Assembly: GCA_964429385.1 (NCBI GenBank)
Contig: CAYSBR010000010.1
Span: forward strand, 28,976 to 92,975
Direction of reading: 5' to 3'
DNA from: UBA2377 sp964429385
GTDB taxonomy: Bacteria > Verrucomicrobiota > Verrucomicrobiia > Opitutales > Opitutaceae
Length of the DNA: 64,000 nucleotides
The translations under genes were made by a program, and so were the position numbers. This document shows, piece by piece, positions 60,782 through 64,000 of the stretch. Under the pieces are notes generated by a model. The model did no database searches, was not told the origin of the DNA, and was given only the letters and a program-made list of their open reading frames with translations. Position 1 is the first letter of the stretch. Every line of letters starts with the position of its first letter.

Positions 60782-61480
60782 ATCCCCGCCGAGCGCTTGC
60801 GGCAGGAAAGCGGCGAGGAAATCCTCCGCCTCATCCCCATCCTGAAGCGTTTCGAGGTGCGCATCGTCGCCTTCACCGCGCAACCCGGATCCGACCTCGC
60901 GCGCAACGCCGATCACCAGCTGATCTATCACGTCCCCCGGGAAGCCTGTCCTCTCGCGCTCGCGCCCACCGCCAGCACCACCGCCGCGCTCGCGCTGGGC
61001 GATGCGCTGGCCATGGTCCTGCTTGAAGCCCGCGGCCTGACCCGCGACGACTTCGCCCGTTATCACCCCGGCGGCAACCTTGGCAGTGTGCTGCTCCTGC
61101 GTGTGCGCGACATCATGCGCGCCGGGGCGCGGCTGCCCGTGCAACCCCACACGTGCAGCACCCAGGAAGCCATCCTGGCCATGACCAAGGCCAAGAGCGG
61201 CAGCATCGCCCTCGTCCACCCGAAGACCGGAAAACTCTCGGGCATCCTCACCGACGGCGACTTCCGCCGCAGTGCGCTGAGCGGCCCGGATTTCCTGACC
61301 AAGCCCGTTTCCAACTTCATGACCCGCACACCCAAGACCATCCGTGAAAACGCGCTCGCCGTTGATGCCCTGCGCCTTTTTGAAGCCCACCGGATCGACG
61401 ATCTCATCGTGATCGACGCCAACGGAAAACCCGTCGGGCTCATTGATGGTCAGGACCTGCCCAAATTCAAAATCGTCTGA
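60782..61480 (+). CDS. kdsD: Arabinose-5-phosphate isomerase, C-terminal part (broken by gap)
   Basis: 232 codons after the gap: SGEEILRLIPILKRFEVRI, EACPLALAPTASTT (SIS end), DFARYHPGGNLGSVLL, and two CBS-type domains (SIALVHPKTGKLSGILTDGD; DDLIVIDANGKPVGLIDGQD). Standard KdsD architecture. It overlaps the next Gfo/Idh gene by one base. The sequence just after the gap (IPAERLRQE) does not match the family and may be misjoined. Confidence 0.75.
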   Translation: MPAERLRQESGEEILRLIPILKRFEVRIVAFTAQPGSDLARNADHQLIYHVPREACPLALAPTASTTAALALGDALAMVLLEARGLTRDDFARYHPGGNLGSVLLLRVRDIMRAGARLPVQPHTCSTQEAILAMTKAKSGSIALVHPKTGKLSGILTDGDFRRSALSGPDFLTKPVSNFMTRTPKTIRENALAVDALRLFEAHRIDDLIVIDANGKPVGLIDGQDLPKFKIV

Positions 61481-62730
61481 TGAACCCCATCCGCATCGGC
61501 ATCATCGGGATGGGCGGGTTCGCCGCCTGGCACCACAACACCATCGCGCGGCTGGAAGAACGGGGGCAGGCCAGACTCATCTGCACCTGCGATCCGCAGG
61601 CCGCCGGCTTCGCCACCGAACAGCAGAACTGGAAGTTCGCCGCCCGCGGTGTGGCCGTTTTCAACGATTACCGCACCATGCTCGCGGCCTGCCATCGCGA
61701 CCTCGACCTGCTCGTGGTGCCGACGCCGATCAACCTGCACGGCGAGATGCACCGGGCCGGCGTCGAACTGGGCATCCCCGTCTATCTGGAAAAACCGCCC
61801 ACCCTCGATTATCTGGAGCTGGAGGAAATGATCACCCGCGACCGGCTGGCGCGGCGCTCCTCCCTTGTCGGCTTCAATTTCATCATCGAGAAACCCCGGC
61901 TCGCGCTCAAGCAGCGCATCCTCGCCGGCGAATTCGGCGCCGTGCGGGGCGCCACCCTCATGGCCCTCTGGCCTCGCCCCGCCGACTATTTCCGCCGCAA
62001 CAACTGGGCCGGCCGGCTCATGATGGATGACCGCGTCGTACTCGACAGCTGCATGGGCAACGCCCTCGCCCACTTCGTGCACAACATGATCTTCTGGCTC
62101 GGCGGACCGGAGCTCTTCACCTGGGCGCAGATCGCCGCGGTGCGCGCGGAACTCTATCGTGCCCATGCCATCGAGGGCGCCGACACCTTCTTCGTCGAGG
62201 CCGACACGGCCGCCGGCGCCACCCTGCGTCTGGCCCTCTCCCACGCCTGCGCCGGGCAGAGCCAGCACTGCGAGACCGTCATCTGTGAAAACGCCGAGGT
62301 GAGGTATATCGTCGGACAACAGGCCGAGGTGCGCTGGCACGACGGCCGGGTCGAGCGCATCGCCATCGAAGGCTTCGACGGCCTGCACGACAACCACCTC
62401 GAATATCACCGCTATCTGCGCGGCGAACTGCCCCGGCCCGCGACCACCCTCGTGGACTCACGCCCTTTTGTGATCCTCAACGATCTCGCCCATGTCTCCA
62501 GCGGGCACATCGCCCCCTTCCCCGCCCAACTGCTGACCGGCCTGCGCGACGAAAAGGAGCAGAAGGACTATTTCAACGTGGCCGGCATGCAACGGGCGAT
62601 GGAGTCCTTCCTCACCCAGGGCAACTGGCCGGGCCCCAACGGCTGGAATCGCGCCACCGGCGAAGTCGCCACCATCGCCGAGCTGCCCCGCTTCCATGAT
62701 ACCGTGAAGGCAATGCTCGCCGCGCGTTGA
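61480..62730 (+). CDS. Gfo/Idh/MocA family oxidoreductase
   Basis: 416 residues. Rossmann motif IGIIGMGGFAAWHHNTIARL, catalytic YLEKPPTLDYLE, and a C-terminal domain with SCMGNALAHFVHNMIFWLGG. Starts inside the kdsD stop (TGATGA). Substrate unknown. It is 32 bases upstream of the fumarase gene. Confidence 0.9.
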   Translation: MNPIRIGIIGMGGFAAWHHNTIARLEERGQARLICTCDPQAAGFATEQQNWKFAARGVAVFNDYRTMLAACHRDLDLLVVPTPINLHGEMHRAGVELGIPVYLEKPPTLDYLELEEMITRDRLARRSSLVGFNFIIEKPRLALKQRILAGEFGAVRGATLMALWPRPADYFRRNNWAGRLMMDDRVVLDSCMGNALAHFVHNMIFWLGGPELFTWAQIAAVRAELYRAHAIEGADTFFVEADTAAGATLRLALSHACAGQSQHCETVICENAEVRYIVGQQAEVRWHDGRVERIAIEGFDGLHDNHLEYHRYLRGELPRPATTLVDSRPFVILNDLAHVSSGHIAPFPAQLLTGLRDEKEQKDYFNVAGMQRAMESFLTQGNWPGPNGWNRATGEVATIAELPRFHDTVKAMLAAR

Positions 62731-62762
62731 GTTTTTGCGATCCCGGTCCCACGTTTCACACT

Positions 62763-64000
62763 ATGACCGCACCCGGTTTTTTTTATCAGGAGACCTTTCC
62801 GCTCGGCGCAGACGACACAGAATACCGGCTGCTTTCCCGCGAAGGCATCACCACCACCCATTTTGAGGGCCAGGAAATCCTCAAGGTCCAGCCCGAGGCC
62901 CTGGCCTACCTCGCCCGTGAAGCCTTCCATGACTGTTCGTTCATGCTGCGCACGAAGCACCTCGAACAAGTCGCCGCGATCCTCGACGACCCCGAAGCCA
63001 GCGCCAACGACCGCTACGTCGCACTGACTCTGCTGAAGAACGCCGAAATCGCCGCCCAAGGCATCCTGCCCTTTTGTCAGGACACCGGTACCGCCATCAT
63101 CATGGGCAAGAAGGGCCAGCAAGTCTGGACCGGCGCCAACGATGCCGCATGGCTCTCCCAAGGCGTTTACGAATGCTACACCAAGGAGAACCTCCGTTAC
63201 TCGCAGACTGCGGCGCTCGACCTATTCAAGGAGGTCAACACCGGCACCAACCTTCCGGCCCAGATCGACCTCTACGCCACCGAGGGCGCGGAATACAAAT
63301 TCCTCTTTGTCGCCAAGGGTGGCGGCTCGGCCAACAAAACCTTTCTCTTTCAGGAGACCAAGGCGCTGCTCAACCCCAAGAGCCTCGAACAATTCATCAT
63401 CGACAAGATGGGCTACCTCGGCACCGCCGCCTGCCCGCCGTATCACCTGACCTTTGTCATCGGCGGCACCAGTGCGGAAACCTGCCTCAAGACCGTCAAA
63501 CTCGCCTCGACCAAATACTACGATACGTTGCCGACCAGCGGCAACGAGTACGGCCGCGCCTTCCGCGATGTGGCGCTGGAAAAACGCGTGCTTGAGCTCG
63601 CCCAGCAGACCGGCATCGGCGCCCAGTTCGGCGGCAAGTATTTCGCCCTCGACGTGCGCATCATCCGCCTGCCCCGCCACGGTGCGTCCTGCCCCGTCGG
63701 GCTGGGCGTCTCCTGCAGCGCCGACCGCAACATCAAGGCCAAGATCACCCGCGACGGCATCTACCTCGAAAAACTGGAGACCGATCCCGGTCGCTTTATT
63801 CCCGCATCGGAACGCGCGCTCAAGACCGACCACGTCGTCCGCATCGACCTCAACCAGCCGATGCCGGCCATCCTCGCCGAGCTTGCAAAGCATCCGGTCA
63901 CCACGCGCGTGCTGCTCAACGGTCCCATGGTCGTGGCCCGCGACATCGCGCACGCCAAACTCAAGGAACGCGTCGATGCCGGCCAGGGCCTGCCCGATTA
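62763..64000 (+). CDS. Class I fumarate hydratase, 5' part, runs off the window
   Basis: 412 codons and part of the next, with no stop in the window. FYQETFPLGADDTEYRLL near the start, FCQDTGTAIIMGKKG (cluster cysteine), GTAACPPYHLTFVIGGTSAET and GASCPVGLGVSCSADRN (further cluster cysteines) are diagnostic of the class I, 4Fe-4S-type fumarases (FumA/B). Converts fumarate to malate, cytosolic. The start is MTAPGFFYQ, just after TTTCACACT. The C-terminal part is missing. Confidence 0.93.
   Translation, partial: MTAPGFFYQETFPLGADDTEYRLLSREGITTTHFEGQEILKVQPEALAYLAREAFHDCSFMLRTKHLEQVAAILDDPEASANDRYVALTLLKNAEIAAQGILPFCQDTGTAIIMGKKGQQVWTGANDAAWLSQGVYECYTKENLRYSQTAALDLFKEVNTGTNLPAQIDLYATEGAEYKFLFVAKGGGSANKTFLFQETKALLNPKSLEQFIIDKMGYLGTAACPPYHLTFVIGGTSAETCLKTVKLASTKYYDTLPTSGNEYGRAFRDVALEKRVLELAQQTGIGAQFGGKYFALDVRIIRLPRHGASCPVGLGVSCSADRNIKAKITRDGIYLEKLETDPGRFIPASERALKTDHVVRIDLNQPMPAILAELAKHPVTTRVLLNGPMVVARDIAHAKLKERVDAGQGLPD

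Noticed and set aside
63222..63953. A minus-strand open frame at the right edge
   Set aside because: It is antisense to the fumarase gene, whose cluster-binding motifs are unambiguous.

Overview
This is a GC-rich bacterial chromosome segment from a draft or metagenome assembly: a run of ten N at 60771-60780 breaks a gene. The gene content points to a member of the Verrucomicrobiota, most likely Opitutaceae-like. The signs are four Gfo/Idh/MocA oxidoreductases in one window, AraC-type regulators beside sugar enzymes, DUF2264, GH32, GH78-like and rhamnogalacturonan esterase genes, a DUF1343 (NamZ) lipoprotein, a four-helix-bundle IVP gene, and a ParE/ParC pair of the divergent kind. This placement is inferred from gene content; no rRNA is present. 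No tRNA, rRNA, CRISPR or transposase gene was found.

Layout. 1-3 kb: rhodanese, short-chain reductase, BON protein, AraC regulator. 3-12 kb: a + strand saccharide block (fucose-isomerase-like enzyme, DUF2264, GH32, DUF1653, glycerate kinase, DUF2062, NamZ), then a 2-hydroxyacid dehydrogenase. 12-14.8 kb: a sugar-phosphate isomerase/epimerase and a Gfo/Idh dehydrogenase, with a four-helix-bundle gene and its flanking inverted octamer arrays wedged between them. 14.8-19 kb: an accessory patch with DUF2200, an XRE regulator, a nucleotidyltransferase cut off by a low-GC KAP-like NTPase, fragments of duplicated genes, and many palindromes and short-period repeats. 19-25 kb: rhomboid protease and topoisomerase IV (parE-parC). 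25-33 kb: housekeeping and transport singletons. 33-42.5 kb: plant-polysaccharide enzymes and an MFS carrier. 42.6-46.8 kb: a pseudopilin-led four-gene block ending in an 802-residue exported protein of unknown function. 47-52.7 kb: a ceramidase-like, DegT, PhyH, AraC and Gfo/Idh cluster. 52.8-56 kb: hemN, sufU, sufS. 56-64 kb: MBL hydrolase, two PH-domain membrane proteins, aminotransferase, LysM lipoprotein, kdsD (gapped), Gfo/Idh, and the start of a class I fumarase.

The most unusual feature is a dispersed class of degenerate short-period arrays between genes. Units are 7 bases at 10.8, 14.9, 16.1, 18.8 and 22.7 kb, 8 bases around the four-helix-bundle gene at 13.2-13.6 kb, and 6 bases before sufS. 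Several copies are inverted pairs, and several run into the 3' ends of genes. The copy at 13.2-13.6 kb encloses a gene; the copy at 10.8 kb has the same inverted layout but no gene. A mobile palindromic element with an IVP-type helper protein would explain this layout; that is a hypothesis. A second window-wide trait is that most start codons follow pyrimidine-rich leaders with no visible Shine-Dalgarno sequence.
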